DNA of 64,000 bases, from assembly GCF_047238125.1 (NCBI RefSeq), contig NZ_JBDFMH010000001.1, positions 248,001 through 312,000 on the forward strand, written 5' to 3'. This document shows, piece after piece, positions 24,725 through 33,351 of this stretch. How positions within the stretch are numbered: the stretch's first letter is position 1; each line of letters opens with the position of its first letter. The notes under the pieces were generated by a model, which was not told where the DNA came from, made no database searches, and saw only the letters and a list, made by a program, of their open reading frames with translations. The stretch is from JBDFMH01 sp047238125 (GTDB lineage Bacteria > Pseudomonadota > Alphaproteobacteria > Sphingomonadales > Sphingomonadaceae). The position numbers and the translations under genes were made by a program.

Positions 24725-26193
24725 TTGCGGGCGCCACCAGCGTCTATCCACTGGTGCGGATGCGCGCCGATGCGACGCCGGATGCGCTCGCGCTCAGCCA
24801 GGGCGACGAACGGCTCGACTTCCGGTCTCTCGTGGCGCGGGTGGATCGGGTCGCGGCCGGGCTCGCGGCGCGCGGCGTTGCCCGCGGCGCACGCGTCGCG
24901 ATCCTGTCGGAGAACAGCATCGCCTATTCGGTGGCGCAATTGGCCTGCGCCAAGCTGGGTGCGATCGCCGCCTGCCAGAACTGGCGGCTGGCCGATCCCG
25001 AGCTCGTTCATTGCATCGGTCTGGTCGCGCCGCTGCTGCTGCTCGCCTCCGACCGACACCGTGCGCAGGCAGAGCGGGTGGCGGGCGGCGTTCAGGTGGC
25101 CGCGCTGGGCGGGATCGAAGCCGATGGCGAAACGCCGTGCGCCGCCGAACCCGAAGACGGCCTGCTGATCATCTACACCAGCGGCACCACCGGCCTGCCC
25201 AAGGCGGCGGTGATCAGCCACCGTGCCGAAATCGCGCGGATGTGCGCGCTGCGGCTCGATCTCGGCCTATCGGGCGAGGATGGCTATGTCGCCTGGGCGC
25301 CGATGTTCCACATGGGCGGCACCGAGCATCTGCTGGCCACGCTGATGTCCGGCGGGCACGCGATCGTGGTCGACGGGTTCGATGCCGCCGCGATCGCCGA
25401 TGCGCTGGCCGCATACCGGATCGGCTGGCTATTGCTGGTGCCGGCCACGATCGAGCCGTTGCTCGCCGAGATCGCCGAGCGTGCGCTGGTGCCGGTGGGG
25501 GTGAAGGCGGTCGGCTGCATGGCCGATCTGGTGCCCGCGGCCACGATCGCGGCGATCACCGCCGCGCTGGATGCGCCCTATCTCGATACGTTCGGCGCGA
25601 CCGAGACGGGGATGCCGCCGCTGTCGGCTGGGCTGGTGCCGGTCGGCGCCGCGCCCGATCGCTTCCCCAAGCGGTTGAGCGTGCTGACCGAGCTGCGGTT
25701 GGTCGCTGGCGGCGAGGATGTTGCGGCCGGCGATGTCGGCGAGGCATGGGTGCGAGGCCCGACGCTGTTCAGCGGCTATTGGCGCGACGGCGGTATCGGC
25801 GGGGATTGCTTCGTCGACGGCTGGTTTCCGATGGGCGATCTCTTCCGCCGCGATGCCGATGGCTACATGTTCGTCGGCCGCTCCAAATATCTGATCAAGT
25901 CCGGCGGCGAGAATATCTATCCGGCCGAGATCGAACGCGTGCTGCTGGCCGATCCGCGAGTCGCCGATGCCATCGTGGTGCGCAAGGCGGACGACCGCTG
26001 GGGCGAGATCCCGGTCGCGGTAATCGCGCGGTGCGACGATGCGCTGGATGCCAATGCGGTCGACGCGCTCTGCCGCGCGCAGCTGGCCGGATACAAGCGC
26101 CCGCGCGAGATCCGCTTCGTCGCGCTCGACGATTTCCCGCGCAGCGCCAGCGGCAAGATCATCCGCGAGGCGGTTGAGGCGATGATCGGCTGA
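24721..26193 (+). CDS. AMP-forming acyl-CoA synthetase
   Basis: Activates a carboxylic acid to its CoA thioester with ATP; 490 residues from ATG 24721. The adenylation core motifs are complete: phosphate loop YTSGTTGLPKAAV, FGATETG, the hinge GRSKYLIKSGGENIYPAEIE, and the catalytic Lys in SASGKIIRE at the C-terminus. Substrate specificity cannot be read directly. In an operon with hotdog hydratase subunits under a TetR regulator, it probably starts degradation of an imported organic acid. Confidence 0.9.
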   Translation: MIAGATSVYPLVRMRADATPDALALSQGDERLDFRSLVARVDRVAAGLAARGVARGARVAILSENSIAYSVAQLACAKLGAIAACQNWRLADPELVHCIGLVAPLLLLASDRHRAQAERVAGGVQVAALGGIEADGETPCAAEPEDGLLIIYTSGTTGLPKAAVISHRAEIARMCALRLDLGLSGEDGYVAWAPMFHMGGTEHLLATLMSGGHAIVVDGFDAAAIADALAAYRIGWLLLVPATIEPLLAEIAERALVPVGVKAVGCMADLVPAATIAAITAALDAPYLDTFGATETGMPPLSAGLVPVGAAPDRFPKRLSVLTELRLVAGGEDVAAGDVGEAWVRGPTLFSGYWRDGGIGGDCFVDGWFPMGDLFRRDADGYMFVGRSKYLIKSGGENIYPAEIERVLLADPRVADAIVVRKADDRWGEIPVAVIARCDDALDANAVDALCRAQLAGYKRPREIRFVALDDFPRSASGKIIREAVEAMIG

Positions 26194-26199
26194 CGGGCC

Positions 26200-26228
26200 T
26201 TGCGCCGGTTGCGCTTTGCAACTTAATC
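26200..26228 (+). promoter_or_regulatory. Promoter placing transcription start at the MFS start codon
   Basis: TTGCGC (26200-26205), 17 bases, TTAATC (26223-26228), then exactly 7 bases to the ATG at 26236, with no ribosome-binding site. This spacing predicts a leaderless mRNA. Confidence 0.4.
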
Positions 26229-26235
26229 TGCGTCG

Positions 26236-27501
26236 ATGAGCCGCGCCATTCGCCGGTCGCTGGGCGACGATTATGTCTGGGTGGTGGTCGCTGCCACCTT
26301 CCTGTCGCTGCTCGTGTCGGCGGGGATGCGCGCTGCGCCGGGCGTGATGATGCTCCCGCTGGAACGCGCATTCGGCTGGGATCGCGCGATGCTGTCGGCC
26401 GCGGCGGGCGCCGGCATCTTCCTCTACGGGCTGACCGGGCCGTTTGCGGGCGCGCTGATGCAGGCGATCGGTATCCGCCGCACGCTGCTCGGCGGGCTGC
26501 TGCTAATGTCTGCCGCCAGCCTGCTCAGCCTGGGGATGCGCGAGCCCTGGCAGTATATCCTGTGCTGGGGCCTGCTCTCGGGTCTCGGCACCGGGGCGGT
26601 GGCGCCGGTGCTGGGCGCTGCGATCGCCAATCGCTGGTTCGTCGCGCGGCGTGGGCTGGTGATGGGCATGCTCAGCGCCAGCGCCGCGACTGGCGCGCTG
26701 GTCTTCCTGCCAGTGCTCGCCTGGGCGGGCGAGGCGGGCGGCTGGCGTTTCGTCGTGCTCGCCACCGGGCTCGCGCCGCTGCTGCTGATGCCGCTGGTGC
26801 TGTGGCTGGTGCCCGAACGGCCGGCGGCGATCGGGATCGCGCCGCATGGCGGGCAGCTGCAGACCGCGCCCGAAACACCGGTGCGCGCGGCGGACACGAT
26901 CGCAATCGCCTTCGCCGGGCTTGCGCGGGCGGCACGCGAGCCGATCTTCTGGCTGCTGTTCAGCACCTTCTTCGTGTGCGGCCTCACCACCAACGGACTG
27001 ATCGGCGTGCACCTGATCGCCTATTGCGGCGACATGGGGCTGGGCGCCGTGCAGGCGGCCGGGTTGCTGGCGATGATGGGCGTGTTCGATCTGGTCGGCA
27101 CCACGGCCTCGGGCTGGCTCACCGATCGCTATGATCCGCGCAAGCTGCTGTGCGTCTATTATGCGCTGCGCGGCATCTCACTGATCGCGCTGCCCTATAG
27201 CGGCTTCGATTTCGCCAGCCTCACCGTCTTCGCGGTCTTCTACGGGCTGGACTGGATCGCCACCGTGCCGCCCACCATGAAGCTGACGACAGAGGCGTTC
27301 GGCGATCGCGATGCGCCGCTGATCTTCGGCTGGGTGCTGGTCGGCCACCAGCTGGGCGCAGCGCTGGCCGCGGTCGGCGCCGGCGCGATCCGATCCGCCA
27401 GCGGCAGCTATCTGATCGCCTTCCTGCTTGCCGGGGCGGCGGCGATGCTAGCGGGCATGGCGTCGCTCGCGATCCGGCGGCCGCTGCGCGCCGCGGCTTG
27501 A
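26236..27501 (+). CDS. MFS transporter (OxlT/monocarboxylate-like)
   Basis: A 421-residue 12-helix major facilitator. N-half features include RAAPGVMMLPLERAFGW, typical of the oxalate/formate and monocarboxylate porter branch, and the inter-helix loop motif GWLTDRYDPRKLL in the C-half (an A-motif). Because it directly follows the acyl-CoA synthetase operon, import of that pathway's organic acid is a reasonable guess. It appears to have its own promoter. Confidence 0.85.
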   Translation: MSRAIRRSLGDDYVWVVVAATFLSLLVSAGMRAAPGVMMLPLERAFGWDRAMLSAAAGAGIFLYGLTGPFAGALMQAIGIRRTLLGGLLLMSAASLLSLGMREPWQYILCWGLLSGLGTGAVAPVLGAAIANRWFVARRGLVMGMLSASAATGALVFLPVLAWAGEAGGWRFVVLATGLAPLLLMPLVLWLVPERPAAIGIAPHGGQLQTAPETPVRAADTIAIAFAGLARAAREPIFWLLFSTFFVCGLTTNGLIGVHLIAYCGDMGLGAVQAAGLLAMMGVFDLVGTTASGWLTDRYDPRKLLCVYYALRGISLIALPYSGFDFASLTVFAVFYGLDWIATVPPTMKLTTEAFGDRDAPLIFGWVLVGHQLGAALAAVGAGAIRSASGSYLIAFLLAGAAAMLAGMASLAIRRPLRAAA

Positions 27502-27544
27502 CGACGCCGCGCCAGGGGGCGAAGCGCGCCCGGCAAGGGGGACG

Positions 27545-28825
27545 ATGATGACGACAGCCGCAGCGCCACAGCCGCAATCGGGATCGGCGCGCCGCGTGCT
27601 GGGCGCCAGCCTGGTCGGCACTGCAGTCGAATTTTACGACTTCTATATCTACGCCACCGCCGCCAGCCTGGTGTTCGGACCCCTGTTCTTTCCCGCGGGC
27701 GACCCTGCGATCCAGCAGTTGCAGTCGTTCGCTACCTTTGCGGTCGCGTTCATCGCTCGACCGTTCGGCGCGATTGCGTTCGGACATTTCGGCGATCGCA
27801 TCGGGCGCAAGTCGACGCTGGTCGTCTCGCTGCTGATCATGGGGCTGTCGACGCTGCTTATCGCTTTCCTGCCGGGCTATGCCGCGATCGGCTGGTGGGC
27901 ACCGGCGATCCTGTGCCTGCTGCGGTTCGGCCAGGGCTTCGGCCTGGGCGGCGAATGGGGCGGGGCGGCGCTGCTGGCGTCGGAGAATGCGCCACCCGGC
28001 TGGCGCGCACGCTATGGCATGTTCCCGCAGCTGGGCGCGCCGGTCGGCTTCATCGCCGCCAATGGCCTTTTCCTGATCCTGGGCCTCACGCTCACGCCTC
28101 AGCAGTTCATGGAATGGGGCTGGCGGCTGCCGTTCCTGGCCAGCGCGCTGCTGGTCGGCGTCGGCCTCTTCGTCCGCCTGAAGCTGACCGAAACGCCGGC
28201 CTTCCGCGCTGCGTTGGAAGAAGCGCCGCCGCCGCGCGTGCCGGTAGCCGAATTGCTGCGCGATCATCTGCTGCCGACGCTGGCCGGCACCTTCGCCACC
28301 ATCGCCTGCTTCGCGATCTTCTACGTCGCCACCGCCTTCGCGCTCAGCTTCGGCACCACCGCGCTCGGCTATGATCGGCAGGCGTTCCTGTCGGTCCAGC
28401 TCGGCGCGATCCTGTTCATGGCGGGCGGCATCCTGCTCGCAGGCTGGCTGTCCGATCGCTTCGATGCCCGCCGCGTGCTGATGGCCGGTTGCATCGGCGC
28501 AGTCGCGGCGGGGCTGGTGATCGCACCACTGATGGGCGCGGGGCTGGGCGGTGCCTTTGTCTTCCTAAGCCTCACGCTGCTGCTGATGGGCTTCGTCTAC
28601 GGCCCGCTTGGTGGGTGGCTGCCGCACCTGTTTCCGGCGCGCGTGCGCTACACCGGCGCGTCGATCGCGTTCAACGTGGGCGGAATCATCGGCGGCGGGC
28701 TGACCCCGCTCGTCGCTCAGTCCTTGGCGATCGAATATGGGCTGTGGACGGTCGGCCTGTACATGGGCGGCGCTTCGCTGGTCAGTCTGGCCGCGCTCTG
28801 GATCCTTCGGGGGCGTGAAAGCTGA
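27545..28825 (+). CDS. MFS transporter, metabolite:H+ symporter (MHS) type
   Basis: A 426-residue 12-helix carrier of the MHS branch (KgtP, ProP, ShiA relatives), recognised from GASLVGTAVEFYDFYIYATA in helix 1, FIARPFGAIAFGHFGDRIGRK as the A-motif, and LGGEWGGAALLASE. MHS carriers import dicarboxylates, betaines, shikimate and similar compounds; the substrate is unknown. Two adjacent ATGs follow an AAGGGGG ribosome site. This is the second transporter after the acyl-CoA synthetase operon. Confidence 0.88.
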   Translation: MMTTAAAPQPQSGSARRVLGASLVGTAVEFYDFYIYATAASLVFGPLFFPAGDPAIQQLQSFATFAVAFIARPFGAIAFGHFGDRIGRKSTLVVSLLIMGLSTLLIAFLPGYAAIGWWAPAILCLLRFGQGFGLGGEWGGAALLASENAPPGWRARYGMFPQLGAPVGFIAANGLFLILGLTLTPQQFMEWGWRLPFLASALLVGVGLFVRLKLTETPAFRAALEEAPPPRVPVAELLRDHLLPTLAGTFATIACFAIFYVATAFALSFGTTALGYDRQAFLSVQLGAILFMAGGILLAGWLSDRFDARRVLMAGCIGAVAAGLVIAPLMGAGLGGAFVFLSLTLLLMGFVYGPLGGWLPHLFPARVRYTGASIAFNVGGIIGGGLTPLVAQSLAIEYGLWTVGLYMGGASLVSLAALWILRGRES

Positions 28826-28852
28826 GCCGGCCGTAAATCGACCCTGGCGGAA

Positions 28853-29398
28853 TCAGCCGTCGCGGCGGAGCAGCGTCAACTTGGCCTTGCCGTAGACGCG
28901 TTCCGCCTCGACCGCCCAGCCGCTGGCCGAAACCGCCTCGTCGCGGGCGGTCTCCACGCTCGCCCAGGCTGCGGGCGCCGCCCAGCCCAGCCGGGTCAGC
29001 CGCTCGATCAGCGCGCCCGCGCCACCCGATCCGTAAGGGGGATCGAACAGCAGCAGATCGTGCGCCGCCGCCGCCGGCCCGAGCGCGGAAACCGATCCGG
29101 CGCGCACATCGGCCGCCGCTCCCAACGCGGCGATGTTGGCCTTCAGCGCGTCCACCGCAGCGCGATCCTGCTCGACGAAGGTGCAGCGTGCCGCCCCGCG
29201 CGACAACGCCTCCAGCCCAAGCGCGCCCGTGCCTGCGAAGAGATCCGCCACCGCCAGTCCGTCGAACCCGCCGATCCGGCTGACCAGCATCGAGAACAGC
29301 GCCTCGCGCGTGCGGTCCGCAGTCGGCCGCGTCACCTCACCCTTCGGCACCGCCAGCGCACGACCGCGCCATTGCCCCGCAATGATCCTCAAGGCCAT
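28853..29398 (-). CDS. rsmD: 16S rRNA (guanine966-N2)-methyltransferase
   Basis: SAM-dependent methylation of G966 in 16S rRNA during 30S assembly. The 181 residues start MALRIIAGQWRGRAL, with the RsmD N-terminal pattern RPTADRTREALFSML, the SAM loop VADLFAGTGALGLEALSRGA and the catalytic LLFDPPYG. The start is 4 bases after the stop of the pseudouridine synthase gene, so the two RNA-modification genes form one operon. Confidence 0.95.
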   Translation of the reverse strand: MALRIIAGQWRGRALAVPKGEVTRPTADRTREALFSMLVSRIGGFDGLAVADLFAGTGALGLEALSRGAARCTFVEQDRAAVDALKANIAALGAAADVRAGSVSALGPAAAAHDLLLFDPPYGSGGAGALIERLTRLGWAAPAAWASVETARDEAVSASGWAVEAERVYGKAKLTLLRRDG

Positions 29399-29402
29399 GC
29401 GG

Positions 29403-30242
29403 TCACTTCAGTCCGCGGCGGAACGCCACCAGATCATGCTGGCGGATCTCATCGACCGCGCCCGGCGCCAGATCGCCGAGCGGGAAGGGGCCATAGGCGG
29501 TGCGGATCAGACGGCTGACCTGCAGGCCGAGATGTTCCAGCACGCGGCGTACCTCGCGGTTTTTGCCTTCGGTCAGCTTCATCTCGATCCAGACATTGGC
29601 GCCGGTGCGCCGTTCGAGATTGGCGTCGATCGATCCGTATCGCATGCCGTCGATCTCGATACCCTCGATCAGATCCTCCAGCTGATCCTGGCTGATCGCG
29701 CCATAGGCTCGCGCGCGATAGGTGCGTGGGATCCCGGTCGACGGTAGTTCCAGCGTGCGCTTCAGCTCCCCATCGGTCGTCAACAGCAGCAGCCCTTCGG
29801 TATTCAGGTCGAGCCGCCCGACCGGCATCACCCGCGGCAGGTCGGTCGGCAGCCGGTCATAGATGGTCGGCCGCCCCTTCGGATCGCGCTCGGCCGTCAG
29901 CAGGCCGGGCGGCTTGTGATAGCGGAACAGCCGCGCGGGCGTGGGCTGTGCCACCGGCTTGCCATCGACGGTCACTTTGTGGAGCGAGGTGAGCAGCGTC
30001 GCCGGCGTTTCGATAGCGATGCCATCGATCGCCACGCGGCGATCCGCGATCATCCGCTCGATCTCGCGGCGGGATGCGATGCCGGCGCGCGCCAGCAGCT
30101 TGGCGATACGCTGGGGCGCCTTGCCGGCCGAAGCCTTGAGCGGACGATCGGGTTCCACCTTTGGCGGGCCGGACGTGGAACGGGAAGGCGACAGGGGCAT
30201 TGCTCCAGAAATAGGCAGGGGTTCGGATGATCGGGCGGACAT
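29403..30242 (-). CDS. rRNA pseudouridine synthase (RsuA/RluB family)
   Basis: Converts a specific rRNA uridine to pseudouridine; 279 residues. A basic, low-complexity N-terminal tail of ~45 residues precedes an S4 RNA-binding domain (QRIAKLLARAGIASRREIERMI) and the catalytic domain with motif VGRLDLNTEGLLLLT, where the Asp is the nucleophile, and KNREVRRVLEHLG. It is most like RluB (23S U2605) by length and the tail. It is the first gene of the two-gene operon with rsmD. Confidence 0.9.
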   Translation of the reverse strand: MSARSSEPLPISGAMPLSPSRSTSGPPKVEPDRPLKASAGKAPQRIAKLLARAGIASRREIERMIADRRVAIDGIAIETPATLLTSLHKVTVDGKPVAQPTPARLFRYHKPPGLLTAERDPKGRPTIYDRLPTDLPRVMPVGRLDLNTEGLLLLTTDGELKRTLELPSTGIPRTYRARAYGAISQDQLEDLIEGIEIDGMRYGSIDANLERRTGANVWIEMKLTEGKNREVRRVLEHLGLQVSRLIRTAYGPFPLGDLAPGAVDEIRQHDLVAFRRGLK

Positions 30243-30301
30243 AAGCGCTTGTCAGCGCGTTCGCCAGCCAGACCAGATCGTAAAGGGGGCGCAGGGGCGG
30301 A

Positions 30302-30727
30302 ATGATCTTCGGGCGACGCAAGCGAACCATCAATCGCATCCTGATCGTCGAGGATGAGCCGCTGGTCGCGTTCGACAACGAACATATCGTGGGCGATGCC
30401 GGGTATGAGGTCGTTGCGACCGTGGATACCGTCGAGGACGCCGTGCGCGCGATCGCCGAGAACGAGATTGATCTGGTGCTGGCAGATGTGAACCTTTCCG
30501 CCGGCGGCACGGGTCTCGAAGTGGCGCACGCGGCCAAGGCGAAGGGCGTGCCGCTGCTGTTCGTGACGGGCGCGTGCCCGGTCGATGCGCAGGCGCTGTC
30601 GATTGGCTGCCTTGCCAAGCCGTATCCGCCGCTCGCGCTGCTTGGTGCAATCGAGGCGGTCGATGCCACGCTGGCCGGGCGGCCGGTGCGCAAGCCGCCG
30701 GCCGGGCTGACCTTCTTCGCGCACTGA
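30302..30727 (+). CDS. Single-domain response regulator
   Basis: A 141-residue receiver domain without an output domain. The acidic pair is in VEDEP, the phospho-acceptor Asp in VLADVNL, the conserved Thr in LFVTGACP and the Lys in CLAKPYPPL, so phosphorylation should work. A basic N-tail precedes it (MIFGRRKRT) and a good ribosome site supports ATG 30302. No kinase gene is adjacent; the partner is unknown. It may act as a phosphate sink or by protein-protein contact. Confidence 0.88.
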   Translation: MIFGRRKRTINRILIVEDEPLVAFDNEHIVGDAGYEVVATVDTVEDAVRAIAENEIDLVLADVNLSAGGTGLEVAHAAKAKGVPLLFVTGACPVDAQALSIGCLAKPYPPLALLGAIEAVDATLAGRPVRKPPAGLTFFAH

Positions 30728-30767
30728 TCATTTTCCTACGCAGGCCGCCGACGCTATGGTGGCCGCG

Positions 30768-32117
30768 ATGAGCATTGCGCACGCACCCGCCGGCCGCTCG
30801 CGCTGGCGCGAAACCATGGCACCTTATGTGCGCCCCCGGCCGATCGCGGCATTGCTGCTGGGCATATCCAGCGGCTTCCCGCTGGCGTTGCTGCTGGGCA
30901 CGATGACATTCTGGCTGGCGAAGGTCGGCATCGACAAGAAAACGATCGGCTTCGCGGTCGGCCTTACCACGCCCTACACGCTGAAATTCCTCTGGGCGCC
31001 GCTGATCGATCGGCTGAAGCTGCCGATCCTGACCGGCTGGTTCGGCCAGCGCCGCGCCTGGCTGTTCTTCGTGATGGCGCTGCTGTTCGGATCGGTCTGG
31101 ATGCTCGGGTTGAGCCAGCCCGAGCAGAATCTCGGCCTGTTTGCCTTCTGGGCGATCGTCACGGCGTTCCTGGGCGCGACCCAGGATATCGTGATCGATG
31201 CGTACCGGATCGAGATCCTGCCCGAAGACGAACTGCCGCACGGCACCGCGAACAACCAGTTCGGCTATCGGCTCGGCGCATTCATTGCCGGGGTCGGCAC
31301 GATCGCGATGGCGTCTCCCGAAGGTGCGAATCTCGGCTGGGGGATCGCCTACGGGCTTACCGGGTTCTGCGTCGTTCCCGGCATTATCGCCGCACTGTGG
31401 GCGGGGCGGGGGCTGCACGATCAAGCGCTGGAGCGCGACGGCGAACGGCTATCCTTCGGCGAATGGATCGGCACCACGATCGTCGGGCCGTTCCGCGAAT
31501 TCTTCGGTCGGCGCGGCGCGCTGCTGATCCTGCTGTTCGTGCTCATCTACAAACTAGGCGATGCGATGGGGCAGGTGATGCTCAATCCGATGATCGTCGA
31601 GCTGGGTTTTTCGGACACCGAGTTCATCGCGATCAACAAGATCGTCGGTTTCTGGGGGCTGATCGTCGGCATCGCGCTGGCGGCCCCGTTCCTGGCATGG
31701 CTGGGCATGGGGCGTGCGCTGTTGGTGTCGGGCCTGCTGATGATGCTGAGCAACCTGACCTTCGTGATGCTGGCGCTGGCGGGCCATTCGACGACCTGGC
31801 TCACCATCGCGGTCGCGACCGAGCAGGTGACGAGCGGCATCGGGCTCACCGTATTCGTGACCTATCTCTCCGGGCTCTCCAACCTCGCCTATACCGCGAC
31901 CCAGTTCGCGCTGCTGTCGTCGTTCGCGGCGGTCGGGCGCACCTGGCTGTCGACCCCGGCGGGCATCATCGCCGATCGGCTGGGCTGGCCCGGCTTCTGG
32001 CTGGTGACGACCGCCGTGGCGATCCCCGGCATGCTGCTGCTTCTCCTGCTTTGGCGGCGCGGATTCGTGGTCGAGCATGTCCGCCAGCCGGGCGCACAGG
32101 CTGTCGCGGACGACTGA
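30768..32117 (+). CDS. AmpG-like MFS permease
   Basis: A 449-residue 12-14 helix permease similar to AmpG, the importer of muropeptide degradation products for cell-wall recycling. Signatures include GISSGFPLALLLGTMTFWLAK, LKFLWAPLIDRLKLP, and ATQDIVIDAYRIEIL. The start is set to ATG 30768 (MSIAHAPAG) because TATGGT at 30755-30760 sits 7 bases before it, indicating a leaderless transcript; an earlier in-frame ATG at 30756 would overlap that -10. Substrate assignment is by family only. Confidence 0.85.
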   Translation: MSIAHAPAGRSRWRETMAPYVRPRPIAALLLGISSGFPLALLLGTMTFWLAKVGIDKKTIGFAVGLTTPYTLKFLWAPLIDRLKLPILTGWFGQRRAWLFFVMALLFGSVWMLGLSQPEQNLGLFAFWAIVTAFLGATQDIVIDAYRIEILPEDELPHGTANNQFGYRLGAFIAGVGTIAMASPEGANLGWGIAYGLTGFCVVPGIIAALWAGRGLHDQALERDGERLSFGEWIGTTIVGPFREFFGRRGALLILLFVLIYKLGDAMGQVMLNPMIVELGFSDTEFIAINKIVGFWGLIVGIALAAPFLAWLGMGRALLVSGLLMMLSNLTFVMLALAGHSTTWLTIAVATEQVTSGIGLTVFVTYLSGLSNLAYTATQFALLSSFAAVGRTWLSTPAGIIADRLGWPGFWLVTTAVAIPGMLLLLLLWRRGFVVEHVRQPGAQAVADD

Positions 32118-32866
32118 TGCCGTTCCTGATCCTCTCGATCGCCATCCAGGTCGCACTGATCATCCACGTCGTTCGCAATGGCCGCAACCAACTATGGATC
32201 CTCGCGATCGCATTGCTGCCGGTGGCCGGTAGCCTGGCCTATCTGATCCTGGAGATCCTACCCGGGTTGCGCCACCAGCGTCACGTACGCACGCTATCTG
32301 CAGCGGCTGGCAAGGCGATCGATCCCGAACGCGAGCTGCGCGCCGCGCGCGATGCGCTGGAGGTCGCAGAGACTGCTGCCAACGAAGCGCGGGTCGGTGA
32401 TGCGCTGGCTGCGCTGGACCGCCCCGGCGAGGCCATCCGCCATTACCGCGCGGCGATCGCCCGGAGCCCCGGCCAGGATCGCGGGTTGAGCGTGAAGCTG
32501 GCGCGCTGCCTGCTCGACAGCGGCGATGCGGTGGGCGCGCTCGCGCTGATGGAGGCACTGCCGCCGGCCGGAACCCCGAGTGCCGCCGATCGCGAATCGC
32601 TCGTCCGCGCCCGCGCGCTTCATGCTGCCGATCGGCGGGAGGAGGCTGCGACGCTCTATGCGGACATCGCCACGCGCCTGCCGGGTGACGAGGCCCGCTG
32701 CCTGCAGGCCGCGTTGCTGATCGAGATGGGCCGCAAAGCCGATGCGCTTGCGGTGCTCGAGGAGGTCGAACGGCGCGAGAAGCGGCTCGATCGGCTCGCC
32801 CGCGCAGAACATCGCGCGATGTATGATTGGGCACAGACCGCGCTGGCAGATCTGCGCGCAGGCTGA
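32117..32866 (+). CDS. Membrane-anchored TPR protein
   Basis: A 249-residue protein with two N-terminal helices (MPFLILSIAIQVALIIHVV, LWILAIALLPVAGSLAYLIL), resembling the phospholipase-D N-terminal (PLDc_N) membrane segment, followed by about five TPR-like helical pairs (GDALAALDRPGEAIRHYRAA, DREEAATLYADIATRLPGD). This is probably a scaffold in or on the membrane. Its start shares one base with the ampG stop, so the two are co-translated. Function unknown. Confidence 0.75.
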   Translation: MPFLILSIAIQVALIIHVVRNGRNQLWILAIALLPVAGSLAYLILEILPGLRHQRHVRTLSAAAGKAIDPERELRAARDALEVAETAANEARVGDALAALDRPGEAIRHYRAAIARSPGQDRGLSVKLARCLLDSGDAVGALALMEALPPAGTPSAADRESLVRARALHAADRREEAATLYADIATRLPGDEARCLQAALLIEMGRKADALAVLEEVERREKRLDRLARAEHRAMYDWAQTALADLRAG

Positions 32867-32869
32867 TCG

Positions 32870-33292
32870 TCAGCCGATCGGCCGGCCGAGGTCGGCGAAC
32901 GCCTGCGCCACGGCCTGCGCGCTGGTGATCGCGCCCAGGCAGTGGCGCACGTTCAGCATCGCCGCCAACCGGTCATGCGCCCCGCGCGGGTCTTGGATGG
33001 CGGCCGTGATTGCGTCCAGCAGCCCGGCTTCGTGCGCGGTCGCGCGCGGGCAGCAGCAGGGTGCCACCAGGATCCGCGTCGCCGATACGCGCGAGACTTC
33101 CGCCATCAACGCCCGGGTCAGCAGCAGGGGACGCCTGAAACTGCGCCCGAACGCGATCAGAAAGGCATGCGCTGCATGGGCATCGTCCAGCCCGCCGACC
33201 GCGATCCGGCGGATCGCGAACAGCATCAGCCGCTGATCGCGCGACTGTGGCGCGGCATGGGGCAGCATCGTATCCGGCGCTTGAGTGGGCAT
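32870..33292 (-). CDS. Small conserved Cys-containing protein (possibly DUF6628), Fur-boxed
   Basis: A 140-residue protein with no catalytic motif I recognise. It has a three-Cys run (LVAPCCCPRAT) near residue 80, another Cys near residue 117 (NVRHCLGAI) and a basic middle. I recall similar sphingomonad proteins as DUF6628, but cannot confirm this. ATG 33292 has an excellent GAGAGGAG site 7 bases upstream. A 21-base Fur-like palindrome overlaps the promoter, so iron control is likely. The Cys cluster suggests metal or Fe-S handling, which is inference. Confidence 0.72.
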   Translation of the reverse strand: MPTQAPDTMLPHAAPQSRDQRLMLFAIRRIAVGGLDDAHAAHAFLIAFGRSFRRPLLLTRALMAEVSRVSATRILVAPCCCPRATAHEAGLLDAITAAIQDPRGAHDRLAAMLNVRHCLGAITSAQAVAQAFADLGRPIG

Positions 33293-33320
33293 CGGCAGTC
33301 TCCTCTCGAAGCGAGAAAAG

Positions 33321-33350
33321 CTTATCCGCTATTGCAAGTCAATCGCAATA
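33321..33350 (-). promoter_or_regulatory. Promoter with Fur-like box
   Basis: On the minus strand TTGCGA (33348-33343), 16 bases, GATAAG (33326-33321). The 21-base sequence at 33330-33350, TATTGC-N9-GCAATA, is a perfect 6+6 palindrome of the type bound by alphaproteobacterial Fur and covers the -35 and spacer, ideal for repression. Confidence 0.6.
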
Positions 33351-33351
33351 A

